From assembly GCF_030151085.1 (NCBI RefSeq), contig NZ_JASLER010000094.1, positions 1 to 64,000 on the forward strand: a DNA stretch of 64,000 nucleotides, read 5' to 3'. Positions 35,768-43,694 of this stretch are shown piece after piece. This DNA is from Bacteroides sp. GTDB taxonomy: Bacteria; Bacteroidota; Bacteroidia; Bacteroidales; Bacteroidaceae. The notes under the pieces are model-generated. The model was given only the letters and a program-made list of their open reading frames with translations. It had not been told where the DNA came from and made no database searches. The position numbers were made by a program, and so were the translations under genes. How positions within the stretch are numbered: position 1 is the first letter of the stretch; each line of letters starts with the position of its first letter.

Positions 35768-36508
35768 TTACTCTATTTCTTTAATTCGTTCCACTTGCTT
35801 ATTCAGAAAGTAATCGGCATAAGGAGAATAATTGCCCGTTTCATAAAAGGCAATCAGCCCTTTTCTGTAGTTCAGTATATCGGCATCTTTGGAGGAATAG
35901 ACAGGGATAATGTCAGCATTCATCAAAGCGATGCTTTCCACCATTCGGGAAGTACGTTTGTTGCCATCAATGAAAGGTTGCAACTTAGCTATGTTACAAT
36001 GGAGATAAACAGCCCGTTCCAATGGATTGGTATATTGCTCCTGCTGATAAAGTATTTCATTCAACTTAGCCCGAATATCGTGTAAGTCCTTCGGGGGAAT
36101 GTATTCCGTACCACTGATACGGACGGCTCTTGTTCTTAAATAGCCTGATTCTTCATCGGAAACCAAGCCAGTAGATATAGATTGATGTACTCTGAACAAA
36201 GTACGCTCATCTATCACTTCTTGATTCTTCCCTTTATTGATATACTCCACTTCGGAAATAAAAGTATTATATAGGTTTTTCAGCATCTTGGCATCTTCAT
36301 ACTTCTTTTCGGAAGTAATACCATCTTTGAGCAATGCTTCTGTTTCCACGTAAGTATAGGTATTACCTTCAATCTTACCTGAATAGTAACACCACACCAC
36401 TGCCAAATCTTTTATTTCATTAGAGCGCAAATCCGATAGCTTAGCCAAAGGATGATTCAAAATGAATTGCGCTTTTTCCTGCTGTTCCTTATTAAATATC
36501 TGTTCCAT
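35768..36508 (-). CDS. Fic family protein lacking the catalytic His
   Basis: A 246-residue protein clearly of Fic fold, but its core motif reads QPFIDGNKRTSR (from residue 177), so the catalytic His is Gln and GNGR is GNKR. The inhibitory motif SGKIEG (43-48) and the flap VRISGTEYIPPK are present. Loss of the His should abolish AMP transfer, so it may be a regulator or partner of the active Fic encoded 2 bases downstream, or it may have an altered activity. The reading frame is intact, so it is not a simple decayed gene. Confidence 0.8.
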   Translation of the reverse strand: MEQIFNKEQQEKAQFILNHPLAKLSDLRSNEIKDLAVVWCYYSGKIEGNTYTYVETEALLKDGITSEKKYEDAKMLKNLYNTFISEVEYINKGKNQEVIDERTLFRVHQSISTGLVSDEESGYLRTRAVRISGTEYIPPKDLHDIRAKLNEILYQQEQYTNPLERAVYLHCNIAKLQPFIDGNKRTSRMVESIALMNADIIPVYSSKDADILNYRKGLIAFYETGNYSPYADYFLNKQVERIKEIE

Positions 36509-36534
36509 ACTTATAAAACAATTGTAGCCTATGG

Positions 36535-37197
36535 TTAGATTTTATTGTTCCCTATAATACTTTTCCCTTCATAATACTTAACCCTACCTTTCAGTTCATC
36601 AATATCCTTCCTGATAGAATCAGTAACAGGAATATTGTGCTTATCCAAAAAAGACATAAGTTTCTGTAGTTCTTCCTGTACTTCCATCTTTCGGATGCCA
36701 TAGTAGTAGGTAGATGTAAAGTCGAACTCATCTTTAGACATCAATACCCTTGCCACATCTTTCGGGGTGGTTTTATCTGTTATCGTAATCTCCGATTCTA
36801 ATAAAGAGGAAATGTATTTCAAATCCGCAGCATCAGGACTATACTGTTTCTTTAGTACATCAAAGTAAGAATTAAACTTTTGTTCTTTGGCATCCCATTC
36901 GAGTTTTACCATTCCAAAGCCATGAATTGAATAGGCTATTACCTTTTTCAGTAATCCTTCCAACTCTTCCTTATTGATACATATACCATTAGTAGTATCA
37001 GTAGAGTAGTTATCAAAGAAATAGGCAGGCTCTACAGCAAAGTATTGAGCCATAGTCAGCAGCGTATCTATCTTGGTAGAGTTCGCTTTGATGATTTTGT
37101 GCAAACTCTGCTCCGTCATACCCAGTTCGATGGCAGCCTGTTTCATTGTTACGTTTTTCTTTTCGCACAACTCTTTTATTCTTTCAAGATGAACCAT
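36535..37197 (-). CDS. XRE-type helix-turn-helix regulator
   Basis: A 220-residue protein with a Cro/CI-type DNA-binding domain at about residues 4-55 (VTMKQAAIELGMTEQSLHKIIKA). The rest is a helical C-terminal domain (LLKKVIAYSIHGFGMVKLEW, PKDVARVLMSKDEFDF). It is the first gene of the leftward run with the two fic genes (26 bases ahead) and is divergent from the excisionase-like gene. It probably controls both directions; a dyad with arms CTAAAC/GTTTAG lies in the shared promoter region. Confidence 0.75.
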   Translation of the reverse strand: MVHLERIKELCEKKNVTMKQAAIELGMTEQSLHKIIKANSTKIDTLLTMAQYFAVEPAYFFDNYSTDTTNGICINKEELEGLLKKVIAYSIHGFGMVKLEWDAKEQKFNSYFDVLKKQYSPDAADLKYISSLLESEITITDKTTPKDVARVLMSKDEFDFTSTYYYGIRKMEVQEELQKLMSFLDKHNIPVTDSIRKDIDELKGRVKYYEGKSIIGNNKI

Positions 37198-37215
37198 AAG
37201 ATTGTATTTAAAAGT

Positions 37216-37264
37216 TAAATACTAAACAATTAGTTTAGCTTTAAATATATTCTTTCTATATTTG
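37216..37264. promoter_or_regulatory. Divergent promoter region with operator-like dyad
   Basis: CTAAAC (37222-37227) and GTTTAG (37233-37238) form a dyad with a 5-base centre, and further symmetric TTTAA bases flank it. A perfect -7 box, TATATTTG, for the rightward genes is at 37257-37264. The dyad is a plausible site for the adjacent XRE-type regulator. Confidence 0.5.
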
Positions 37265-37334
37265 CAGCCACAAAGATAAGAAATAAAATTTAGTTCTAAT
37301 AATATAAACGAAAATTCTAATCAGAAAAGAAAAG

Positions 37335-37577
37335 ATGGAAACAGTAATTGTAACTACAGAAGCCGTTATCGAAAAGATAATGGAAAGAGTATTGGATAAG
37401 AAGTTGCCGCAACCGCCTGAAGCAAGTGTTGAAAAGACTTATAGTATTAACCAAGTAGCGAGAATGATGGGACGTTCTCACAAAAAGATTTCAGATCTTG
37501 TTGCAGCAGGCGTACTAAAAGCGACTGCCGATAATCGGATTTTTGAGAGTTCTATTAAAGAGTATAATAACAAGTAA
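37335..37577 (+). CDS. Excisionase-like small helix-turn-helix protein (DUF3853-like)
   Basis: An 80-residue protein. After an N-terminal helix (AVIEKIMERVLDKKL), a winged-helix segment spans residues 36-75 (YSINQVARMMGRSHKKISDLVAAG). This is the MerR/Xis-type arrangement found in small proteins of Bacteroides mobile elements. It may direct excision with the integrase or regulate replication genes. It begins the rightward core operon. Confidence 0.7.
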   Translation: METVIVTTEAVIEKIMERVLDKKLPQPPEASVEKTYSINQVARMMGRSHKKISDLVAAGVLKATADNRIFESSIKEYNNK

Positions 37578-37643
37578 AGCCAATTGCTAAACAAAAAGTT
37601 GAATATGCAAGTTTCTTTTTCATCCACCACACGAGAAAGTAAA

Positions 37644-37669
37644 GTAACGCTCCCCAGCTGGGGCGTTAC
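37644..37669. repeat. 26-base hairpin with almost no loop
   Basis: GTAACGC, T, CCCCAG is followed directly by CTGGGG, CGTTAC. It forms a GC-rich stem with a two-base bulge in the left arm and no free loop. It lies 18 bases before the DUF3987 gene. It may be an operator, a transcription pause or part of a replication origin. Confidence 0.5.
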
Positions 37670-37686
37670 CTTGTAAATGAATTGAT

Positions 37687-39036
37687 ATGATACCCCCTGA
37701 TAATATGCCTGAACAACAAGAAGATAGTTTTCCTATCTCTGTTTTCCCTAAACCGATACGGGAAATAATAAGCGAAACAAAAGCCTGCCTGAATTATCCG
37801 ACAGACTACATTGCTTCTGCTATCTGCTTTACCCTTTCCGTTGGTATTGGCAACAATTTCGTTGCAAAGGTAAAAGAGGGGTGGGACGAACGTGCCATCT
37901 TATATATGGCAATCATCGGACGTTCAGGAGTAAACAAGAGCCATCCGCTTAGTTTTGCCATGCAGCCTTTGTTTGAATTGGATATGAACTCATCCGTGAA
38001 ATATCAGAAGGAACGAAAGGAGTACGATCGCCTGCTGTTTGCAAGCAGAAAAGAAAAAGGCAGTAAAGAAGAAAAGGAACTGCCAGTTGAACCTGTATTG
38101 AAAAAATTCATCGTATCGGATATTACCCCCGAACGGCTTATCACGATTCATCAAGATAACAAACGGGGTATCTGTTTATATGTGGACGAACTGATGTCAT
38201 GGTTAAAGAATTTCAACCGCTATAACAGTGGTTCAGAAGAACAGTTTTGGTTATCCGTGTTTAGTGGTAAACCGATTATACTGGATAGGCAGGGAAATAA
38301 AAGTTCTGCTTTCATCAAACACTCCTTCATTTCCGTGATTGGCACTATACAGAAAGGATTGCTCAAAGAACTGGCAAAAGGAGAAAGAACGGAGAACGGC
38401 TTTATCGACCGTATCCTATTTGTTTTTCCACCCAACTTAAAGAAGGAGTATTGGAATGAGTGTGAACTATCTACGCACATCGCACCACTTTGGGAGTCTA
38501 TTATCAGGAAGCTGACCGATATTCAATGTACTACAGGAGAGAATGGGGAACTCATTCCGTCCAAACTTGCCTTTAGCACGGAAGCTCGCAGCCTGCTCTA
38601 CAAGTGGCAACACATGAATACAGACTTATGCAACACAGAATCTGATGATATTCTGGTCGGGGTATATAGCAAATTGGATATATACATTATCCGTTTCAGC
38701 CTGATTTTACAATTAGCTAGATGGGCTTGTGATGAAGCGGAGCGGATGGAGATAGACCAAACAAGCGTAGAAGGAGCAATCGCAATCGTTGAGTATTTCC
38801 GTAATTCAGCAAAGAGAGTACAAGAGATTACCAATTCTTCGGCATCATTGGAACAGCTACCAACCGACAAAAGTAATCTGTATAATGCTTTACCTATGGA
38901 GTTTACCACAGGCGAAGGAATTAAGATAGCCCAAAAGCTGAATATTTCGGCAGATGCTTTCAAGCGTTTTCTAGCAGATAAGAAAGGAAAGCTCTTTGAG
39001 AATGTCAGTCATGGAGCATACAAGAAGATGGTATAA
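37687..39036 (+). CDS. DUF3987 protein (replication helicase/primase-associated)
   Basis: A 449-residue protein matching the DUF3987 family common in Bacteroides mobilizable elements. Conserved segments include ICFTLSVGIGNNFVAKVKEGW, IIGRSGVNKSHPL (a P-loop-like GxxGxxKS), VSDITPERLITIHQDNKRGICLYVDEL and a C-terminal winged-helix-like part (EGIKIAQKLNISADAFKRFL). It probably acts in element replication or mobilisation. It is followed by the toprim primase. Confidence 0.75.
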   Translation: MIPPDNMPEQQEDSFPISVFPKPIREIISETKACLNYPTDYIASAICFTLSVGIGNNFVAKVKEGWDERAILYMAIIGRSGVNKSHPLSFAMQPLFELDMNSSVKYQKERKEYDRLLFASRKEKGSKEEKELPVEPVLKKFIVSDITPERLITIHQDNKRGICLYVDELMSWLKNFNRYNSGSEEQFWLSVFSGKPIILDRQGNKSSAFIKHSFISVIGTIQKGLLKELAKGERTENGFIDRILFVFPPNLKKEYWNECELSTHIAPLWESIIRKLTDIQCTTGENGELIPSKLAFSTEARSLLYKWQHMNTDLCNTESDDILVGVYSKLDIYIIRFSLILQLARWACDEAERMEIDQTSVEGAIAIVEYFRNSAKRVQEITNSSASLEQLPTDKSNLYNALPMEFTTGEGIKIAQKLNISADAFKRFLADKKGKLFENVSHGAYKKMV

Positions 39037-39103
39037 GCCTGCACTATCCATACTTTCCACACTTTGACTTTCATTTAATTGATTTTCAAATGTATAAACG
39101 TGC

Positions 39104-39132
39104 GCATAAAGTGAACTCGCCACACTTTATGC
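39104..39132. repeat. Inverted repeat near CCACACTTT repeats before the primase gene
   Basis: GCATAAAGTG (39104-39113) pairs with CACTTTATGC (39123-39132), 10 bp with a 9-base loop. The motif CCACACTTT occurs twice in this 131-base gap. The setting between two replication genes suits an origin or an initiator binding site. Confidence 0.5.
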
Positions 39133-39167
39133 AGGTACGAAACAACCTTTGGCGAAAAGAGTAAGAA

Positions 39168-40121
39168 ATGAATATAGAAGAAGTAAAGAACATCAAATTA
39201 GCAGATTATCTGCAAAGTTTAGGCTATCATCCTGTAAAAAAGCAAGGTAACAGCCTTTGGTATAACTCCCCGTTCCGTGAGGAAAAAGAACCTTCGTTCA
39301 AAATCAATCTCGACCGTAACGAATGGTATGATTTCGGGATAGGTAAAGGCGGCAACATTATTGCACTGGCGGCAGAACTGTACCATATATATAATGTGTC
39401 CGACCTATTACATCGCATCGAAGAGAAAGCACCATACATTCGCCCTACTGCTTTCTCTTTTCCACAGCAGACCATCGAGCCGAGCTTTCAGAATTTGGAA
39501 GCCGTTCCGCTTACCCATCCTGCATTACTTCGTTATTTACAGGAGCGTGGGATAAATATGGAACTGGCGAAAAGAGAATGCAAGGAACTTCACTTTGTCA
39601 GTAACGGGAAACCCTACTTTGCGGTGGGATTTCCCAATCAGTCGGGAGGGTATGAGGTACGCAATCCATTTTTCAAAGGATGCGCAGCCCCCAAAGACAT
39701 TACTCATATCCGACAGCAGGGAGAACCCCAAAGCACCTGTTTTCTTTTCGAGGGATTTGTAGACTATCTTTCTTTCCTCACACTTCGAACAAAGAGCAAT
39801 CCGCAATACCCCTGTTTGGACTGGCAGGATTATATCATCCTGAACTCGACCAGCAATCTATCGAAAGCGATGTACCCATTAGCGGACTACGAACATATTC
39901 ATTGCTTTCTTGATAATGATAAAGCAGGAGTAACGGCATTGCAGGAAATCATCAAAGAGTACGGTATGCGTGTACGTGATGCTTCACACCACTACTCCGA
40001 GTACAAGGACTTGAACGACTTTCTTTGTGGTAAGAAGTGCATACAGTCTACTGACTTAACCCAGCAGGCAAAGCAAGCACCGCAACCGCCTAAGAAAAAA
40101 AACAGAGGTTTCCGAATGTAA
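39168..40121 (+). CDS. Toprim-domain primase lacking the usual zinc-finger cysteines
   Basis: A 317-residue protein. The N-terminus aligns with the CHC2 zinc finger of DnaG-type primases (SPFREEKEPSFKINLDRNEWYDFGIGKGGNII), but the Cys/His ligands are replaced. A toprim-like domain follows (CFLFEGFVDYLSFL, then HCFLDNDKAG and KDLNDFLC with acidic metal residues). It probably primes replication of the excised or transferred element DNA. The C-terminus is Lys/Pro-rich. It is part of the core run DUF3987-primase-relaxase. Confidence 0.75.
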   Translation: MNIEEVKNIKLADYLQSLGYHPVKKQGNSLWYNSPFREEKEPSFKINLDRNEWYDFGIGKGGNIIALAAELYHIYNVSDLLHRIEEKAPYIRPTAFSFPQQTIEPSFQNLEAVPLTHPALLRYLQERGINMELAKRECKELHFVSNGKPYFAVGFPNQSGGYEVRNPFFKGCAAPKDITHIRQQGEPQSTCFLFEGFVDYLSFLTLRTKSNPQYPCLDWQDYIILNSTSNLSKAMYPLADYEHIHCFLDNDKAGVTALQEIIKEYGMRVRDASHHYSEYKDLNDFLCGKKCIQSTDLTQQAKQAPQPPKKKNRGFRM

Positions 40122-40134
40122 CCAGCCGCACGCA

Positions 40135-40250
40135 CTCCGCAGGTATTTAGTCAGAAATACCATAGCTTATTAGGGGATTTTTCGAGCCGCATTACTCCGT
40201 AACGCTAAAAATCCCCCAATAAGCCAAAGGGTTTACAACCCTCTGGACAC
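40135..40250. promoter_or_regulatory. Hairpin-rich oriT-like region upstream of the relaxase gene
   Basis: Three inverted repeats lie in the gap before the MobV gene: GGTATTT/AAATACC (40142-40148, 40155-40161); an 18-base arm pair GCTTATTAGGGGATTTTT with its complement (40165-40182, 40207-40224, 17 of 18 paired); and AGGGTT/AACCCT (40228-40233, 40237-40242). oriT sites of MobV relaxases usually lie just upstream of the mob gene and contain such repeats. The nick site is not identified. Confidence 0.6.
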
Positions 40251-40312
40251 CCAAGAACGGCAAGTATGCCGTAAGAGACAATTAAAAAGTTAAATAATAA
40301 AATTGAATTTTT

Positions 40313-41698
40313 ATGGGATACGCAGTATTACATATGGAAAAGGCTTCGGCTTCAGATAGCGGAATGTCGGCACACATTGAACGAACCATTGCTCCGAAGA
40401 ATGCCGATGTGGAGCGTACACACCTGAACCGGGAAATGATAACTTTCCCTGATGGGGTGCAGAACCGGACACAGGCGATACAGCACCGTTTAGACACGGC
40501 GGGACTTGAACGCAAGATTGGCAAGAACCAAGTACGGGCGGTCCGGATATTGCTTACAGGTAGCCCCGATGATATGAGACAGATAGAACAGGCTGGTAAA
40601 TTGGATGAGTGGTGCAAGGATAACCTTGATTGGTTGAAGAAGACCTACGGGGCAGACAATATCGTTTCGGCAGTGCTGCATCTTGATGAAACCACTCCCC
40701 ATATCCACGCAACGATGGTACCCATCGTTACGGGTGAACGGAGAAGGAAAAAGTCAGAGGACAGGCAGGGTAAGAAGAAGTACCGAACCAAGAGTTCCGA
40801 CAATACTCGACTATGTGCTGACGATGTTATGAGCCGAATTAAACTCAAAGAATATCAAAACACCTATGCGGAACAAATGGCAAAATTTGGGCTTCAGCGA
40901 GGCATAGAGGGGTCAGAAGCGAAACACATTACAACCTCTCAGTATTACAGAGAACTGTTAAACCAAACGGAAAGTATTCAGAGTAATATATCCGTTCTAC
41001 TTAAACAACAGGAAGCAGCCAAAGCTGAATTATCGAAAGCTCAAGCGGATGTTAGCAAAGAAAAGCTTAAGAACTCTGCTGCCGATGTGGGTTCTAAGCT
41101 GATGGACGGGGTAAGTTCTTTGTTAGGTACTCCTAAAGTGGCTAAAATGGAAATGGAGAATAGGCAACTACGTGTTGCGCTTCAAGAGTTGTGGGACGAG
41201 AACAAAGCTATCAAGGAAGGTTTTTCAGTTGCCAAAAAAGGAGCGTTTGACGAGATTGAGAACCAGAAAATGAGATTAAGCCTAGAACTGAGAACTATTA
41301 AGGAATCCAACGAACAGAGAGAACAGAATTTGAAAAAAGAAAATAACAATTTGAAAAACACCCTCTCCAAAGTACTTGCTTGGTTTCCTACGGCAAGAGA
41401 GTTGTTAAAAACCGAAAGTTTGTGTAGGGCTATTGGGCTGACTGCTGAACAAATAGCGATCTTATTCAAGGGTACAGTACTTTCATTTACTGGATGGCTA
41501 CACAGCGAGGAGTACAAGCAGAAATTCAAAACAGAAAATTCTAAAATTCATCTCTGTATATCCGAAGATAAAAAACGCGTGGGACTTGTCGTGGACAAGA
41601 TACCGATTGCGGAGTGGTTTAAGTTAAAGTATGAAGAGCTGAAATTACCTGTAACAAAATTACATGAATGTGTTCATCGAAAAGGCTTTAAAATATAA
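40313..41698 (+). CDS. MobV-family relaxase (Pre/Mob type)
   Basis: A 461-residue protein. Motif I is in the N-terminus (MGYAVLHMEK, then HIERTIAPKNAD and HLNRE). The metal-binding motif is HLDETTPHIHATMVP, with His123, Asp125, Glu126, His130 and His132. This is diagnostic of the MobV class. The C-terminal half is coiled-coil-rich (about residues 215-350). It nicks oriT and leads the strand to a helper conjugation channel. It sits directly after the hairpin-rich region that probably contains its oriT. Confidence 0.92.
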   Translation: MGYAVLHMEKASASDSGMSAHIERTIAPKNADVERTHLNREMITFPDGVQNRTQAIQHRLDTAGLERKIGKNQVRAVRILLTGSPDDMRQIEQAGKLDEWCKDNLDWLKKTYGADNIVSAVLHLDETTPHIHATMVPIVTGERRRKKSEDRQGKKKYRTKSSDNTRLCADDVMSRIKLKEYQNTYAEQMAKFGLQRGIEGSEAKHITTSQYYRELLNQTESIQSNISVLLKQQEAAKAELSKAQADVSKEKLKNSAADVGSKLMDGVSSLLGTPKVAKMEMENRQLRVALQELWDENKAIKEGFSVAKKGAFDEIENQKMRLSLELRTIKESNEQREQNLKKENNNLKNTLSKVLAWFPTARELLKTESLCRAIGLTAEQIAILFKGTVLSFTGWLHSEEYKQKFKTENSKIHLCISEDKKRVGLVVDKIPIAEWFKLKYEELKLPVTKLHECVHRKGFKI

Positions 41699-42028
41699 GA
41701 GTATTTTCTCTTGTTAACAAAAAGAGAAGTAAGCTTGAATATTCCAGATTATTTTGTTACGTTTGCAACTTAGATAGAGGAAACTCTTTCTGATATAGAG
41801 AAATAAAGAAGCGTTATGCTTATCTTGTAACTTGAAAACGTAGGAAATTTTCAAATTAGATGCAAGGGTTGCATAGTGGTTCTCACGCTATAGCGTGGGC
41901 TGCTATTGTTACATCTGCATCTATAGGTTTCCTACGACCTTCAAGTTAAGACGTGGCATTGCAGTTCCACGCTTCTTATTTTATAATTCTCTTCATGGAG
42001 CTGGGAAGAGTTTTAAAGAGCAAGTAGT
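41699..42028. other. Intergenic region with large nested hairpin
   Basis: No gene of credible length. Most of the gap (41806-41977) is one nested hairpin, listed separately. The remaining bases are AT-rich and give the leader of the secreted-protein trio. Confidence 0.7.
41806..41977. repeat. 172-base nested hairpin element (possible structured RNA)
   Basis: Five arm pairs nest in order: AAGAAGCG with CGCTTCTT (41806-41813, 41970-41977); TCTT with AAGA (41823-41826, 41948-41951); AACTTGAA with TTCAAGTT (41829-41836, 41940-41947); CGTAGGAAA with TTTCCTACG (41839-41847, 41928-41936); TAGATGCA with TGCATCTA (41857-41864, 41916-41923). At the tip is the 14-bp palindrome CACGCTATAGCGTG (41884-41897). 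A side hairpin CGTGG/CCACG (41952-41956, 41967-41971) competes with the outer stem. It ends about 50 bases before the first secreted-protein gene. Its function is unknown. Confidence 0.8.
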
Positions 42029-42475
42029 ATGATTAAAAAGTTATGTTTATTACTATTCGTACTTCCGACATTTATTGTCGCACAGAACCGCTATGACACG
42101 CCTGCCACTGCTACATTCATTAACACTTATGTTCCAATGTCACATGATGAGATGTTATTACGAGCAGCAGCAAAAGTCTTGAAAGAAAAACAAGACCAAG
42201 AGAACTTTGAGAGGTATTCACAGACCGCGTATGGATATTTAAAAAATAAACAAATCGGCTATTTTATAAATTATGCAAATGCAGCCTTAAATACAGGATA
42301 TTACAACAGCCAATTATATTATAATTTGGGAGTATCACATTATTTGTCAGGGCAGAAGCGTAAAGGAAAAAAATATTTAAAGAAAGCCTCAAAAAGTGGT
42401 TTTCCTCAAGCTAATCATGTATTGTTCGCTATAAAAGAGAAAGAAACATTATCTTATTCATGGTTTATATTTTAA
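42029..42475 (+). CDS. Small secreted protein with TPR-like helices
   Basis: A 148-residue protein with a Sec signal (MIKKLCLLLFVLPTFIVAQ). The body is helical, with one or two TPR/Sel1-like repeats (GYFINYANAALNTGYYNSQLYYNLGVSHYLSGQKRKGKKYLKKASKSG, read in pieces). It is first of three cargo genes reading rightward from the hairpin element and is 12 bases before the next gene. Sel1-like proteins often scaffold other proteins. The specific role is unknown. Confidence 0.65.
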   Translation: MIKKLCLLLFVLPTFIVAQNRYDTPATATFINTYVPMSHDEMLLRAAAKVLKEKQDQENFERYSQTAYGYLKNKQIGYFINYANAALNTGYYNSQLYYNLGVSHYLSGQKRKGKKYLKKASKSGFPQANHVLFAIKEKETLSYSWFIF

Positions 42476-42487
42476 AATGCACATATT

Positions 42488-42931
42488 ATGAAAACAATTA
42501 TCACAATTATTTTCCTATTAGTACCTATCTTATCATGGGGACAGAATTATACGCAAAAGTATAACGAATTGTATGACAGAACTGAATTTTATAATTCTTA
42601 TGGCAACCTCACTGGATATGCCAAATATAATTCTTTGTATAATCGCCTTGAGTATTACGATGCAAATGGTAATCTATTAAAAACAGAGCAATACAATGAT
42701 TTATATAACAGAAAAGAAATCAAAGACCAATATGGGAATCAACAAGGTTATGAGAAAAAGAATAATCTCTATAATCAAAATGAGGAATACGATTCATATG
42801 GCAACATGAAATATACCAAGAAGTGGAATGATTTATACAAACAATATGAAATATATGACTCTTATGGCAACATGGTTGGTTATTATAAATGGAATGATCT
42901 TTATCAAAGATGGGAATTTACCGCAAAATAA
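42488..42931 (+). CDS. Small secreted protein built of about six 22-residue Tyr/Asn-rich repeats
   Basis: A 147-residue protein with a Sec signal (MKTIITIIFLLVPILSWGQ). The mature part is almost entirely tandem repeats of about 22 residues with the plan (K)YNxLYxRxEYYDxYGN(L/M)xGY: repeats begin at KYNELYDR, KYNSLYNR, QYNDLYNR, KNNLYNQ, KWNDLYKQ and KWNDLYQR. This resembles short beta-hairpin repeats such as YD- or MORN-like ones. It may form a surface-adhesive or ligand-binding stack. Middle gene of the secreted trio; family not recognised. Confidence 0.65.
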   Translation: MKTIITIIFLLVPILSWGQNYTQKYNELYDRTEFYNSYGNLTGYAKYNSLYNRLEYYDANGNLLKTEQYNDLYNRKEIKDQYGNQQGYEKKNNLYNQNEEYDSYGNMKYTKKWNDLYKQYEIYDSYGNMVGYYKWNDLYQRWEFTAK

Positions 42932-42940
42932 ATATAGGTT

Positions 42941-43468
42941 ATGAAAAAAACAATTCTATTTTTTGTGTTTTTAATGAGTGTATTCATTGTTTACGCTCAA
43001 GGTATTCAACAGTTAGAGGCTAAGCCTTCCTTTAAGGGAATAACTATTGGAATGCCAATTTCTGAAATATCTAACAAATTGAGTTTTGAAAACAGTTCAA
43101 ATGGCTACTCTATTTACAAAGTTACAGATACCTATTATCATAGTGTATTTAATGTAACTATGAATTATGTAAGAGTCATTGGTTTGAATGGAAAGGTACA
43201 TGCCATAGAAGCAATGAAATTGGTCAAAGCTACAAATGAGAAAGCAACAGTATTTGATGCAACGGAATTGGATATAATCCAAGCAGGTCTGACTAGATTA
43301 TATGGCAAGCCCCAATATGGCTTGAATGAAAATAATGCTAAATATAATAGAGTTGGGGCACAATGGATTTCTAAAAGCAAGGAAGCAAATTGTTTCATTG
43401 ATTTCTATGGGACTTTTGTCGGTTATAAGTTGCAATTCTCTTTATGCGAGCATAGTGAGGATTTCTAA
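42941..43468 (+). CDS. Small secreted protein, function unknown (175 aa)
   Basis: A 175-residue protein with a Sec signal (MKKTILFFVFLMSVFIVYAQ). The mature domain alternates strands and helices (KGITIGMPISEISNKLSFE, VRVIGLNGKVHAIEAMKLV, DIIQAGLTRLYGKPQYGL, CFIDFYGTFVGYKLQF). It resembles small periplasmic domains that open with G(I/M)xxGMxxxEv, often seen in SmpA/BLIP-like proteins. Last of the trio, 9 bases after the repeat protein. Followed by a strong terminator. Confidence 0.6.
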   Translation: MKKTILFFVFLMSVFIVYAQGIQQLEAKPSFKGITIGMPISEISNKLSFENSSNGYSIYKVTDTYYHSVFNVTMNYVRVIGLNGKVHAIEAMKLVKATNEKATVFDATELDIIQAGLTRLYGKPQYGLNENNAKYNRVGAQWISKSKEANCFIDFYGTFVGYKLQFSLCEHSEDF

Positions 43469-43560
43469 TATAAAAATATTTTTCTTCATAAAAACTCATG
43501 TAACAGAAAGAGTAAAGCAAGCAAATTAAACATTTTTCAATCAATAATAAAATATATGTG

Positions 43561-43605
43561 CTGGCTAAAAGAGAAAGATTGTTTTTCTTTTAGCCAGTTT
43601 TTTTT
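43561..43605 (+). terminator. Strong rho-independent terminator after the secreted trio
   Basis: CTGGCTAAAAG (43561-43571) pairs perfectly with CTTTTAGCCAG (43587-43597), followed by eight T. It ends rightward transcription before the convergent integrase gene. Confidence 0.9.
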
Positions 43606-43694
43606 ATCCTATTGACATTTTATTTACACCTTCAATCAATTCAAGAGCAATACATTAACCATCAAAATGCGGAAAGTGTGGAAAATGTGCCCAT

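Noticed and set aside
41806..41977. Retron msr/msd, integron attC or CRISPR-related origin for the nested hairpin
   Set aside because: No reverse transcriptase, integron integrase, or spaced direct repeats occur nearby; the paired arms are unlike attC boxes as far as I can judge.
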